This document shows positions 21,201 through 34,371 of a DNA stretch of 64,000 nucleotides, piece by piece. The notes beneath the pieces were generated by a model. That model did not search any database, was not told the origin of the DNA, and worked only from the letters and a program-made list of their open reading frames with translations. The DNA comes from Spirogloea muscicola (lineage: Eukaryota; Streptophyta; Zygnematophyceae; Spirogloeales; Spirogloeaceae), in contig WELB01000033.1 in assembly GCA_009602725.1 (NCBI GenBank), forward strand, positions 506,856-570,855. Direction: 5' to 3'. The position numbers and the translations under genes are program-made. Position 1 is the stretch's first letter. Each line of letters begins with the position of its first letter.

Positions 21201-23653
21201 TGTCAGTTTTCCTATTTAAAGTCGTGTAAGGTATACCTGCCAGCTATGGCAGCTTGGCTGGCATGTTCTGCACTATTTTCATACCTTCATCGTCCCCCAC
21301 AACAGCTTGACATCATGCATTGTGGCAGTGTAACAGAACTTACAATCTAGGCCACTCCTTCACCACTATCCCCTGCTCGGCCTCCATCTGCAGATTATGC
21401 TCGGGACCCTCATCCTGCAGGATTGCGCGCTTGGCATCCTCCTGGCGGTCATGCCGGCGCTGGCATCCAAGACGGGCGGCGTTGTTGCCATCCTGTATGC
21501 CCTGGGCCGGGAGCTTGTGCTCCTCGTTGCCTTCTGCCTCCTAGCCTGGGCGGCGGCAAAGCTCCTCATCCCCCGCTTCCTGCGCACTCTCATGCGGCTC
21601 GTCAAGTGCAACTCGGAGCTCTACCAGATGGCCGTTGTCGCTGTGTGCCTCTCAGTTGCGCTCCTCAGCGAGTGGACGGGCCTCAGCCTGGAAGTTGGGG
21701 CATTTGTTGGTGGCCTCATGCTGTCGGGTACGCACTTGCGCTGCTGCTCTGTGTACAGCATAGCCCTGTTATGTTCTTAGTGCCTGGCATTGTGCACAGT
21801 TGAGGTCAGTGCACACAGATTGCTGCAACTGAAGTTGGGGCTTATGGCACTGTTTGGTACAAGAGCAGATTATGTAGAGCTTGGCATCTAGGGCTGATCA
21901 CCTTACAGTTCTAAACCCTGGATGCTAAGCCTGAAGACCATCTTCTTAATCTTGACGTTCAAAGCCTAAAGTCAGACTATCTTATGGCTGGGATGTAAGC
22001 AGGGAATGCTTACAGCGAGCGGACTCTGCACCAGGTCGAGCCAATTCGCAACATGTTCGCAGCGCTCTTCCTCGCAAGCATTGGCATGGTCATGCACCCC
22101 GTGTTCCTGTGGCAGCACAAGGACATACTTCTCACCGCCCTCGCCGTCGTCTTCTTTGGCAAGGCTCTCCTCATTGCTGTTGTGGTAAGCACGATGTCCT
22201 GACTCATGATACAATTACATGCAATTGCACAAATTCATGCCTCTCCTTACGTGAAGAGAGAATGTACAGCAAATGCATCAGTCTTTGTAGGAAATGGCTA
22301 GGTGAGCAATGAATGGATGGATATTAAAACCATCTCATCGACCTCTGGGATAGCAGCTCTTCATTGCTGCGTGCATATCATTCGTAGGTATGGCTTTGCA
22401 CTGACGCCAACGTTCTCGCACATGTCCATGGAGTGGCTGCTGCCTCATGCCTAATGCTCTTATGCCTTTTCGAGGCCGCAGGTGAAGGTCTTTGGGTACA
22501 CGGCGAGCACTGCGGTGAGCGTGGGCATTGCGCTTGCGCAGATTGGGGAGTTTTCGTTCGTGCTCCTGAGCCGTGCCCAGGCGCTCAACCTTGTGTCTCG
22601 CCAGGTGTACCTCCTCCTCATGGGCACCACTGCACTTTCCCTGGTGCTCACGCCCTTCGCTTTCAAGCTCGTGCCATACATCCTTGCGACCCAGGTATGG
22701 AAGATTGCCACTAGCCTGTAATGCCATTTCGCCCCACGGGCATCGTCTAGCTTGACTGACACTAGCGAACCGTATGCCCTCATTGCTCAATACTGATGAA
22801 GTAGCTGTGGCACAAAGTTGGGCTTCATAGGCCAGTTTGGCAGATCTGATGGGAGCCGCTGGGAGCAGCAACCGTTATTACTCTTGATTGTTATTCTTCA
22901 GAGTTGGGCTTAGCTGGTGCAGCAGAGGTATCGCAAAGCATGTCAAAGTTGAGGTCCTACGCTGCCTTGTTCTGCATTTTGAGCAGAGCCTTGGAGGCGG
23001 CAAGAAAGTGCGCTACAGCGGGAACGAGAAAGACCACCAGATGCTTCCACTAGTTATCACAAACCACCGGGAGGAGGCAGACTCAATGACCAAGCGGCCA
23101 CGTGGCGTCGCCAAGGCTGCTGCGGCACTGGACGGCCTGGATGCCGCGGCATCCCCGCAAACCCCAGTCATGCAGTCCCAGGGGGCCGCGGACTACTCTC
23201 CAAGGTGAGCCTCAGCTTCACTGTAAATCCACTTTGCTGCAAGGTTGGCAGCGTGCTTCACAGATTGCAGATGGGTAGTATTGCTAGAGAAGGCTTGGAG
23301 ACGACTTAGACTCTTGGCATTGAGCTTGATTATCTGGTCCAATATGGATGCACTGCCACACGCACGTATTTATGGATGTTGACGCGCGTTGTTGCAGCGA
23401 CTATGCTTCGTCACTCACGAGGAGGGACTCGGGGAGGGCCGACGAGGGCCGGGAGGAGGAGGCGGAGGAGGTGGGCGAGGAGGCAGGAAGTGGCGGCGGG
23501 GGAGTCGGGAAGGCAGCGCTCCTGTCGCCGACCACACCCAGCCGGGCGATGATGCGGCGGCCCCTGTCGGCGATGCTGGGCATGGGCGGCAGCGGTGGAA
23601 GCAGCGGCAAGAGCTGGCGGGGCGGCTCTGAGAGCGAGCACCATCACAGGTGA
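18298..23653 (+). CDS. KEA: K+ efflux antiporter, KEA4/5/6 type
   Basis: A CPA2-family cation/proton antiporter, in plants an endomembrane K+/H+ exchanger. At least 13 exons can be read, including 19017-19099 (GRFNETLEKQEAVLETVARV), 19324-19537, 19673-19849, 20111-20196, 20390-20524, 20700-20880, 21072-21154, 21394-21727, 22003-22184, 22482-22694, 22987-23204 and 23398-23653. The AVLETVARV block and DNEYVISNP mark the KEA4-6 subgroup. The transporter domain has about 12 hydrophobic segments, with GQPLILGYLAAGMVVGPGGL, SMSSTAVVLK, GTLILQDCALGILLA and IGMVMHPVFLW. The C-terminus is a long Gly/Ser/Glu-rich tail. No RCK/TrkA-N domain is seen, as expected for this subgroup. The first exon (to 18622) contains an N at 18339 in a GC-rich stretch. 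The ATG at 18298 joins the main frame only if that N hides other than one base, so the start is uncertain. Confidence 0.92.
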
Positions 23654-24408
23654 CGTACAGGGGACAGAGTCAACGCATTGGACCATGCTGGACTAGGCGC
23701 CGAAGGCTTCTCAGCCCCCAGGTACATATGTATGCAAGAGTGGGCCATGTGACTGCTGCGTGGAGTACAAGCAGTTGAGCATATTGCTTGTCTTCTGATT
23801 GTGGTACTATGTGCACCAGAATTGACTGCACAAAGCCTGCCATAAGTCCTTAGTCTGCCACCTTCACAAAAGCATGCCCACACATAGTCATCTCCAGGCT
23901 CGCTTGCCTTGTACAGGTCCTTAGCGAGCCCCCCTTGTCAGCGGCCGGACATTCTCTTGCCTTCGCTTTGTCCTGCAGCACCTTCCCCTCCTGCCAGCAG
24001 GACAGAAGGCTCATTTATTCATTGATCTATTTAGCGCTTCCCTTGCCCATTCTGGAGCTTTTCCCTCTGCGAAACCTTCAGGGCAGGCAAATTTGTGATG
24101 CACGCACATTCGCCTAGTGCTGTTAATGAAAAGGAGATATCAGACGAGCCGTCACCAGCGCCAGCAATAACGCACATCTTACTGCCTGCGCAAGTCATGC
24201 GTGTCTACGCTCCCACTTGGTCAACATGTAGAGTTCACTCTCCAGCAGTACTTAAGATGCTCTTGCTGAAAGATCTCGAGATAATTGGACAGGGTCACAT
24301 GCATAAACACAGGGACCGGCACATTTGATTGCACTGATCAACTTAGTTGATTGCCAGATCGCCTCTCCTAGGCTGAAATGACATAGCTCTGAGTATCTAC
24401 AGAAGCAT
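23654..24408. other. Intergenic between convergent genes
   Basis: Lies between the stop codons of the plus-strand KEA gene and the minus-strand DnaE gene. No gene or repeat was recognised. It presumably holds both 3' UTRs. Confidence 0.4.
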
Positions 24409-27400
24409 CTACACTGCCAGAGAATCTGAAAGAGTCTGGCCTGCAACATGTGAGGTACCTGGAGCAGCCTCAGCAGCAAGTGACTGGCTTTCGCAGTTGC
24501 TGTGGATGGGTGGCTTCTGCAGCTTATGAGAACGTGTGGCTGACGTGAGCTGCTTGTCCAATAGCAAGGGCCTAACATCAACCTGGAAACCTGCAGCTCT
24601 AAGTTTGCCTGCTGTGGCGTCTGCATCGTCCTGGGAATAGGAAATAAGGCTGCGTCCATTGTCAGCACAAACGAAAATGAAGACTGCACACAACAATGCG
24701 GAGCATGAGAGCTACAAGTAGCAAGGAAAGGGTCACATGGACGAGCATCAGAGCCATGGAGTATTCTGTGGTATAGCCAGGTAGCCATACTTGCTATGGC
24801 AACGATAGTCTTTGCTTACTGTGTTGGAAGTTGGGCCGAAATAGACGTACTCCAAACAGCCGGCCTCCCCTAACCTGGTTAGGTCAAGTGCCCTCCCTCC
24901 CTCATCCCCGAGCTGCTGTGTGGTGGTAGCACCATCACCCTCCCGAGTTTCTAAGTGGAAGGCGGCCGTGTCATCCAGCCCCAAGGCATTGTCGCCCTCG
25001 GCTTCAGGGATGATTGTGATGACGACAGGGACGGTGTTGATGACCTGGTTCTTCCGCCGCCTGCCTCGCTGCTGCGAGGCCCTCCCAGCCAGCACCCTCT
25101 CCAGGATGTTCTGCTTGCTCACATCGGTTGCCTCGGCGGACGTCAGCTGCACGCACACGATGCGCGCGTTGTCGATCTCCACCGCGCCGCGCACCTTGAT
25201 CTGCATGTCGGCCGGGCTTGCAGCTGCCAAAGCCGAGCCAAGCCCTAGCTCGTCGCCACCGGCCTCCTCTTTCCTCCCGACACTCTTGCGGTCCCCCCGC
25301 CGCTCCAGCTCGCCATACACCAGCAGCAGGGCGTCTTCCCTGAAGAGCTCCTTGATGGCGGTGTACGCGGGGTCAAATATGACGCCCTCCAGCTGTCCCG
25401 TGCAGTCATCCAGCTGCACTGTGGCAAGGTGGCGCCCAGCCTTGGTCACCTTCTCGGTGACCTCCCCGACAAGCACCGCCGTTGTCACAAGCTTCCCTTC
25501 GTTTTCCGGCTCGCCTGCATCGCAAAGCCTCAGTGGCACCGACCACTCCGGCAGGCGCTCCAGCAGAGGGCCTATTGGGTGGTCCGGCCAGTACCCCAGC
25601 AGGTCCTTCTGCTCCTTGCACCGCTCCTCACGGCTCTGCTGCACCCGTGCTGCCTGCCTCCTCTCCTCCTCCTCCTCCTCTAGGCTTGCCGCTGCTTCCG
25701 CGGTGCTTGTCACCGCATCTGCAACGGCAGTTGCTTTCTGAGACCTCCCTTTTCTGTTTGCGCCCTTCTTCATGGCTAAGCCCCCACTATCTTCCCCTGT
25801 GTTGGCCTCCACCACTGACAGGCTCGTGGTGATCTTGGCCAATTGTGAAGCTTCTCCCTCGAGCATCACTGCACCATCCACCTTCTCATCACCTCCGTCC
25901 TCTTGCCTGGTGCATGCACTGGACAAGCTGTTGCTGCTGCTTGCTGCTGTTCCATCTGGCAGGCTGTCCATGTCCTGCTTTTGCTTCTTCTCTTCCTTTG
26001 CCGCTCGCCGTCGTTCCTTCATTGCCTCCTTTGAGCGTCGGCCAAGTTCCTCCTCAAGTACTTTCCACATCCAGGCCCGATTGACACCTGTCCTTCCTCC
26101 ATCACCCTCCTCGTCATCGTCAGGGTAATCAGCGCCCAAGCAGTCCAGTGCGCCGCTGCCAGAGAGGGCTTTGAGAGCCCGCTTTGGCACCACCTTCACA
26201 TCCACTCGCTCGCACAGGTCCATCACTGACTTGAACGGGCCACCTTCATCTCGGATTTTGAGGAGTGCTACCACGGGTCCCTCGCCAATGTGCCTCACTG
26301 CCGTAAGGCCATGCCGTATAGCCCCAGTTGGATATCTGCTCAACATCTCAGCTGACAGTGAGTCGGCCTCCTTCCCTGCTCCATGCCCTACATCTGTGAT
26401 CTCAACGACAGCAGACAATGCACCATTCGTGGAGCTTCCTTGGTCATCATGAAGCCCCTCCAGGTGTCCAGCTGCTGGTCCAACTCGTGCGATGGTGAAG
26501 TCCTCTCTTGATTCATTCAGGCAAGGAAGGAGGAGCTCAATCCCCATGGCTTGACACGCTGCAATGTAGCGCCTTATCTTGTCTGTGTCGCTGGTGGCAC
26601 AGCTCATAAGAGCAGCCATGTAGGCAACTGGATAATTTGCTTTCAAGTATGCTGTCATGTAAGTAATGTACCCATACGCAGCACTGTGGCTCTTGTTGAA
26701 GCAGTACTCTGAAAATTTTACCTATATACCAGAAACTACCAAAAATCATTCAGCAGAATCAAGTACTTGGCCCCTCTGGAAGGAAGATACAAGCAAGTCG
26801 TCTGTGCTCCTGCTATATATGCAACATGTATGCAAAGCAGCCATCTGCGTGTCTTTGTGTCACTTTGTAAAGTTCACCATTAATGTGTCAAGGGCTGAGT
26901 AGGCAACATCTAGCATGAATGCGATGCTCTAGCTCAGGTGCTCACCATGGTTTCGAAAAGCTCCTCAGCAACCTTGGCCTCAACTCCCCTGTCAGTGGCC
27001 CCCCCCACAAACCTCTTGCGCTCCCTCTCCATATCTTCTCGCTTCTTTTTCCCCATAGCTCGCCGCAGTAGATCTGCCTGGCCAAGGCTGTAGCCTGCCA
27101 AGTCCCTGGCCATGCGCATAATCTGCTCTTGATAAAGGAGCACGCCGTAGGTCTCCTTCAGAATGGGCTCAAGCTCTGGAGTGGCATATTCAACCTATCA
27201 GGACAATAATCAGCACCACAATTAGCGGCACTTGACAAAGAAAACTCTTAAGCAATGCACTGCTTTGCTGGGCACGGAGCAGAATATGGAGCTGTCACAC
27301 AATGGCAGGTAGCTTGTTTTAGTAGATCTAGGCAAAATTGGTTGCTACTCAACCAAGGTCAGGGTCTTTGCATGCCTGTTTTACACCGTGCTTGCGATCA

Positions 27401-30400
27401 ATGTACTCCTGCACCAGACCAGCATCCAATGGTCTGCTTGCAGAGCATCAGACATGGCCGCCATCAAGCTACAGCTTTGTAAAAGGGAGAACTTTATCAG
27501 AGGACAGCTGTTGAAGAGAGTAAATAGAGATGCCATACCCAGGACGGTAAAGGGCCAGAATGGCAAAGATGTCCTGAATGCGGGAAGGCTTCAGGTCTCT
27601 CACAACGTGCCGCATGCCACCAGATGTCTCCAGCTGCAGTATCAGCGCCCATTGAGTAACAGGCATAGTTGGTTGAAAGATTACTGATTATAGGTCAGAT
27701 GCAAAGAATGAATAGCCCAGGAGGGCATGAGGTATGGCATCTCTGCGCCTCAAAAAATGCGGGCGGTGGCACTTAGAAACTTATGCATCCAGGAAAGCAG
27801 GGCAATACAACAGACCTGAAAGATACCATCAAGATTGCCTGAAGAAAGGAGCTCAAAGGTCTTCTTATCATCAGTGGGCAGTTTTTCCATGGGAGGCAAA
27901 TTGTCCCCAGAGGACTCTTTAATAAGCTCATAAGCCTTCCTGATCACTGTGAGGTTCTTTAAGCCCAACAGGTCCATCTTCAGAAGGCCCAGGGACTCAA
28001 TGTCATCCATAGCATATTGGGTCACAACTGCCCCCTGGTTACCTAGAGCTCGCTGCAGCGGAACTGCCTACATTGACAAAAGAAGAAAATAGTTGCAAGC
28101 CAAGCATTACCCAAATAGTCCTATCTCTTGTGCCCTCGGAGTGTTACAATTATAAATATGGACAATGTGACCTATCTGTGCAGACCCGAAAGCTTGTCAT
28201 CGCGGCCTACAGGTTTGTAAATATTTTGCGGCAAAGACATCACCCTGATTGAACATTAACAAAAGCAAGAGTATGTGAATGACTGAGTACCTCATTGAGC
28301 GGACGCGCAGCATTTGAGATCACAACACCGGCAGCATGGACCCCAAAAGATTTGTGGGTTCCTTCCAAGCATATGGCCATGTCGACCCATTTCTTGGTCT
28401 ATGTTGCATAACAGAGGGGTATGTCAATGGAATGCATCTGCTGCATCTGCTAGTTGCTGCAGGTGAGCAATTTCAAGTTTGTCAGCTTGTGTCCTTTTCA
28501 CAAGCAACTGCTGGATGTTCTTTCTCCAATTCAACTATGAGAGCGTTCTGATCAGATTTAAAGCATTTGCGTACCTCTGGGTCTTTGTATTTGTGAAGGA
28601 AGTCCTTGGAGGGTGAATTGTCCGACACCATAGCCTCTAGTCTGGTTGCCTTGCCCCTCACAGTTGGCACCTAAGACCAGGGAGCAACAATGTGTGCCTC
28701 TTGCAAATTGTGGGAGATGACCATTTGCTGATCCGAGGTCTAAGTTAGTACATACCCTGACACATGTGACATAGATCTACTGGATTCACCCATAAGAGCA
28801 TCTCCCTTTATAGCCATGGCAATCTATTGTAGTATTACTATTACTTACAACCACACAACTCTACAAATAATATTCAGGGCACGAAAGTATCTCTTAATTG
28901 GGTGTAATACATTACGAGAATAGATACTCACCATCTTGGCAATTGAGTTGGTCTCAGCATAGGACAGGCCCATCACTCTGCCAACATCTTTCAGTACTGC
29001 TTTTGAAGTGAGCCGATTGAAAGTTGCAATTTGAGCAACTCTCTCTCTCCCATACTTTGTGGTCACATACTCAATAACCTGCACCATCATCCTCAGTTAT
29101 TACCATGACCATCTGGCAGTACCTTGGTATCAAGGCCACTGGGGATCCCAAAGTATGCCCTTACAGCGTTAGGGCCCAGAGCTACTAACACAACCCCCTT
29201 TCCACTTGGATGCAAGCCTTATTAACCAATTCAAGACTATCATAAGTGGTCCTACTAAGAACGAACCGTCTGCCATGATATTCCACGCCTAGCCCATTGA
29301 ATATCATGTCATACTGGCACTCGATCGAGTTCGTTGATACCTTGTCTCGTTGTTCTGGACAAAAGTCGGTATCAATATCTGGCAATGAACGCCTCTCCTC
29401 ATTCAGAAAACGCTCAAAAAGGAGCCCTAGCATAGAATGTCCAGTGTATAGTCAGACAGGCATTAGAAGCCCACACCTGCAGAAAGGCCAGCAGGACATC
29501 TGCGCAGCAATAGACAGCATAAGGTCCTTGTAGTATGTCAATGAGTCCCCAAGATCTGACATACCGTGCTTCACAGGGTCGATGTTGATGATGGATAAGG
29601 CATAAGCGACCAAAGATCCAGCAGCTGAACCCCTGAAGATAAGTGGCCCGTAAAGTTGAGCAATGTCACATCATCTGGCAAGCACAAAACTCACCTCCCC
29701 AAAAGCAACAAGACATTGGAGGCAGTTACAGCACCTGCCAGGTCCAACCGGAATGTTGCAGTCATGAGCATACTTGATAATGTCCCACACCACCTGGAGA
29801 GAGCAAGGGGCTTGCTTCTCAGCTGCAGCTCCTCCAGTCTCTTATCGATGCACTGCGCAAGTGACTGAAAGACTGCAACCTGAGCAACTATGTCACAGTA
29901 CTAGACTTGTCAGGTAATAAGCAACAATGCAACTTTGACACCAAAGAGGAACAGACGAGCCCCTACTAAGAGATTGGCTTGCGTCATGACAGCCATCACT
30001 ACAACAAGGGCCAAGTTGATATGGTAGGCAATCACACAAGGAAATACGCTGAGAAGCCTTGAGAAGCGATGACTGCCAACTCCATTCTCAAGCGGTCCAA
30101 GTACGCTGCAGGTACATCTACCATAGATTCCACCTCTAATTTCTTGCACAGCCCCTCCTGAGCAACAAGCTGGCCAAGTGACAGAACACCAGAAAGGTCA
30201 CAGATGCTTTATACTACCAATCTTGTCATTCATGCAGATTGTTGTGTATCAGATGTTGGCTTCAACGCTCCAATTTCTAATTTACTCCAGTGTTGTGCTG
30301 CTGGATGCTGTGAACCCATCCCAATCAACTTACTTCTAGAAATGAGCTTTCGTCATGGCCAGGTGGTACATCAAAATTAGGCAGTTGAGGTGCTTTGAAG

Positions 30401-33400
30401 AGTTTGTAATCTGACACCTGAAGACATTGCAGAGGCATATTCAATAATTTTCAATCTAGTAACGTCAGTGTCACAAAGTGCACCTCTCAGAAACACCACT
30501 TTATAGGCGTTTAAGAAGTTTACAGCATCCCTGTCAATTCAACCATGCAATGCTCTACAAGTACAAGACCTCTGAAGCAACACAAGGTGCATGTCAAACA
30601 CCTTGGAGGCAATAACGGCAGTGTTGGCAATTGCAGATCGAACAACTTCTTGAGGCAATGTCCTGAATGATGCTAGCATCTCGTCCCTTGACTTCAGGTA
30701 TTCTTGCCCACTGCCACAAACATGATCCCCATATCTCAGATTGCATGAGCATAGCTTTTAGAGGTGAACTGATGCATACAAGCTTGTTGCACCTGCTTAT
30801 GGTGTCACAGACCTGTATGGTAGGTTTGGCTTCTCGGTCAATTTTGAGCCTGTCTGCCAGTGAGGAGAAATGACACCACAATCTGTCAAGAAGGTCAGCT
30901 TGTTGAAGGTTCATATGACGATTATGTTGGGTCTTGTAAGGGAGCATTCTTTCAGCGTGCTGTTCACCAAAAAACAGGACTGGTGGGCTTCACAAGAGTA
31001 GCTGCTCAATGTGAGGTTAGCAACACATGATGTAAGCCCGACAGTCACTGAAGATGCACCTTGATGCAAATGAGGGCCTTGTGAGAATCAAAATCACTGC
31101 AATGAGTGAAGTGAGAGTCATTGGTAGCAACAACATCTATATCCTGAGAATCACAGACACAAAAGTAGTCATATATTGGCATACGTCTGGAATGATAATG
31201 AGAATAGAGGATGTGCAGATGGCTAAGGAGCTTGCTCAAGTTGGTGGTTGACCTATCTTGCAGCCACAATTGTTAAGTGTGCTCTTCATTATAGAATGCA
31301 ACGTACCAGTTGTTGGGACAATTTGAGAATGCCGTTGTTGATGGTTTCATTCTCATCCCTGCTGTGGTCCATAATTTCCAAGTAATAGTCTTCCCCAAAT
31401 ACTTTCTTGTGCCTAAAGTCACATACAATGCAGCAGCCTGCATCAAGTAGTGCTTCACCAATGTACAGAAGAGATAATCTTCGGATAAGTGAAGATACTG
31501 GCAAGGACATGTGCTAAAAACGCACCAGCTTGCAATCGCCTCAGCCCTAACCATGTCTTGATCCAGTAGCGCTTGAGCCAACTGATATCACCAGCATGTC
31601 ATTTGTAAATGGCAGGTGCAACTCTCAGTAAGTGCAACTTGCAGTAAGTACTATACATGCTCCAGCCATTGAGCTCAGACAATTACGACAAGATCCCTTT
31701 CCAAATTAAGACCAACTAACTTGGCTCTGCAATATTCAATAACTGCTCTCTGATATTAGACATACTGCAGGGAAGGAGTGACTAGCACTTACCTCTCCCA
31801 ACTTGCAACCGGAACAAACAATAAGGCCCTCGCTGTGACTCTGAAGTAGCTCTCTGCACGTCATCCACATCAGTCAAAATCACGGTACATAGTGATCAAA
31901 GACTAGACAATGACAAGATGAAGCTTTAAGGTGATTGTTCATGGCATCAGTGTGGACAGTATATGACAGAGTATCTACACTTTTCTGCACAAACACTGCC
32001 ACCACCTTTCTTTGCGTCACTACTTGAGAACAAGAGCAATCTGCAAGCCTGGCTAGGAGGAGAAAGTATCTGCCAAATGTACGCATTGCGACCAACAGTA
32101 ATTGCTACACGTGTGGAGCGGAAGTTGCCTGCTGATGCAAGGCCGAGATTTACTGCCATGCCCCTGCAGAAGAAAACTAAAATGAGGACCACAATTTCAC
32201 TCGGTGCAATTTGACCATAATTTTAACAAGATTGGTTGTGAGACTTGACCTTGACAATGCAAGCATTCCAAATTCAACAGACAAGGTTGCCATGAGGTGC
32301 CATGAAATGTGCATGTCTCACAACTCAAAAGCAAGCATTCACTCTAATGTAGAGGTGACAAGCTGACACCTACCTCCATGCCTTGCAAGTGGGATTCACT
32401 GGTTAGCCTAACAAGGTTCTTGTAACCGTTGTCATCCTTTGCAAGGACTGTCAAATGGTATCTACAAGCAGATGCATGAAGTTTGTTAGCTCTGCCAATA
32501 CCAAAGACGTCTCCAAGATCTGCATGCAACCACGTGTTGGCCTTCTTATGACGGCCTTAGAGAGTGCACAGCAGCCAGTACACTTTCTCTGACCTTTTAC
32601 GTTCCTCCTGCTGCGCTCCATTGTTTCCATGTGCTATGTACATCTCATTTCCAATTATAGGCTTAATGCCAGCTGCTTTACAAAGCTTCACAAGCTCTAT
32701 TGCTCCATACATAACTGCGAACATGGGCAACAGTGATGACGTGTCCATCATGAAATCTGCAGTATGGCAATGATCTACGGTTGAAGTACCAAGAACACGT
32801 AATAAAGAGCAGAGTGACAAGAGCCTGCCCAACAATACAACAATGTGGCCTGCTGCAGCAGTATCTTAGTGCTCCAGCTGACTGCATCACCAGAGGAACC
32901 TGCACTACCAAGTAGGGGTAAGGATCACTCCAGACTCACCTCCATGGTCTGTAAGGGCCAGAGCTTTCATCCCCAGCTCCTTGGCCCTCTCCACCAGAGC
33001 AGGCAACTGTCAGATTGTTAAGGCAACAAACACTCTTAGCAGGTCAATCGGGTTCACAAAGAGCAAACTGATGATGCTGACAGTTAAAAAGAGGAGTGCA
33101 GAAGGTCAGCAGCTATCTTCTAAATCAGTGTTCAGTGGTTGTCCTTACTATACATCCTGAAAGCAATTTAGTTCACACTCTTGTCCTGATAGTGACCGAG
33201 CAATACATTCAGGCAGCACACCTGGCTCGCACCATCAAGTAGGCTGAAATCGCTGTGCACATGGAGAGGGACAAAATCCAGCCATGTTGCCACCTCTGAG
33301 GAGGGGCCCTCTGCCGTAACCTCAGTTGCTGCTGCCGTTGTCAAAGTCGTGTATGGCCCTGAGCTGCTTGATTGCATGGCAGCTGACAAATGAGGCCTCC

Positions 33401-33641
33401 TGAGCAGAGCCGGAGTGCCAGGTAGCGCCGCGGATACGAATGAGTATCCTCGAGGCAGGTAATGCCTCGGGAAAGCGCCTGCACCGGCGAGGCAGCGGCT
33501 GGCCGGTGGGACGCCCTTGCGGACGGTCAAATGAAGCACGACCGCGACCCTCGCCCCGAGAGCGTGAAGGCCTCCACGCCACATGGCACGGCACCCCGCG
33601 CCAGCTGCGGCGGTGGCGCCGGGCGGGCCGCCGAGAGACAT
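24409..33641 (-). CDS. dnaE: Bacterial-type DNA polymerase III alpha subunit (DnaE), predicted organellar
   Basis: A C-family replicative polymerase split by about 20 or more introns. Exon 1 (33641-33222) has an Arg/Ala-rich, acid-poor leader like a transit peptide, then the PHP start [21 protein letters not shown] blocks follow: [17 protein letters not shown] (about 32940-33000), [20 protein letters not shown] (32.7 kb), [15 protein letters not shown] (31.8 kb) and [12 protein letters not shown] (31.1 kb). The palm has [17 protein letters not shown] (29.6 kb) and [17 protein letters not shown] (29.35 kb), with two catalytic Asp. The third Asp is in [15 protein letters not shown] (27.95 kb). 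[20 protein letters not shown] is at 27.1 kb. A long exon (about 26658-24820) carries the HhH region ([20 protein letters not shown]), a charged insertion and an OB fold ([19 protein letters not shown]). The tail ends at the stop at 24409. Known plant organelle replicases are POP-type, so this is unusual. Confidence 0.93.
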
Positions 33642-34371
33642 GATGCCGCCGCGAACGCATGGGCTAGCTCAGCCGTCGGCCTGCACCGACGGCTGGGCCC
33701 CCGGTGTCACTCGTTGCCACGGCACTCGTCGCCGTGAGACGGACGGGACGGCGCGGCTGCTCGTGCAGCAGCTGAGCGCGGGCGAGCATCCTGGCGCGTC
33801 TCAGCGGGCGCTGCCCCGCCGCGGCCCGCGCCGCGCGTCGCGGCGCGCCGGCTGGAGCTGCGGCAGCGGCGCCTTGGGGTAAGTGTAGTGTGTATTGATG
33901 AGCAATGGAGGGCCGGAGTGGCCAAATACACGGCAGGGGAGCGAGGCAGCCGGCAGGCCCTTAACGGCGGCCGCTGGCATGCAGGCGGGAGGGGGGCCTA
34001 GCAATTAATTAGATCGTACAATGCGGCTGCTTATGTATGGTCTGCGGTTGGGATAGCCCAGGTAGGTGAATATAAAGAGGGTGTTCATGATTATATAAGC
34101 GGCGCGCTAACGGGGGCCTGTCAGGCTCCGCTTCCTGGCACACACCTTCCGTGGCCGCCGACTTGGCAGCCACGGTGGCGCGCGGCCCGGGTCGCCGCGC
34201 GGCCAGCCTCCTCCACATCTGGCGGCAGGCCCCCGGGTTGGCGGCGAGTGGGGCGCCCGGGGCGGCGGAGCCTCCTNGGGCGCCGCGCCCGCCGCTAGCG
34301 GCGCTGCGGCGCGGCCAGGCCATCGCCGGCGTCGGCAAGGCGCTCTCCCTCTCCGGTGCAGCAGCGACGAG
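33642..34371. promoter_or_regulatory. Divergent intergenic region between DnaE and NYN-LOTUS genes
   Basis: About 730 bases separate the two predicted start codons. The sequence is GC-rich at both ends and AT-richer around 34000-34100. It should hold two back-to-back promoters and 5' UTRs. A single N sits at 34277. No specific promoter element is claimed. Confidence 0.5.

Noticed and set aside
24920-25741. A 273-codon plus-strand frame rich in Ser and Pro
   Set aside because: It is antisense to the clear DnaE OB-fold exon and has no family features.
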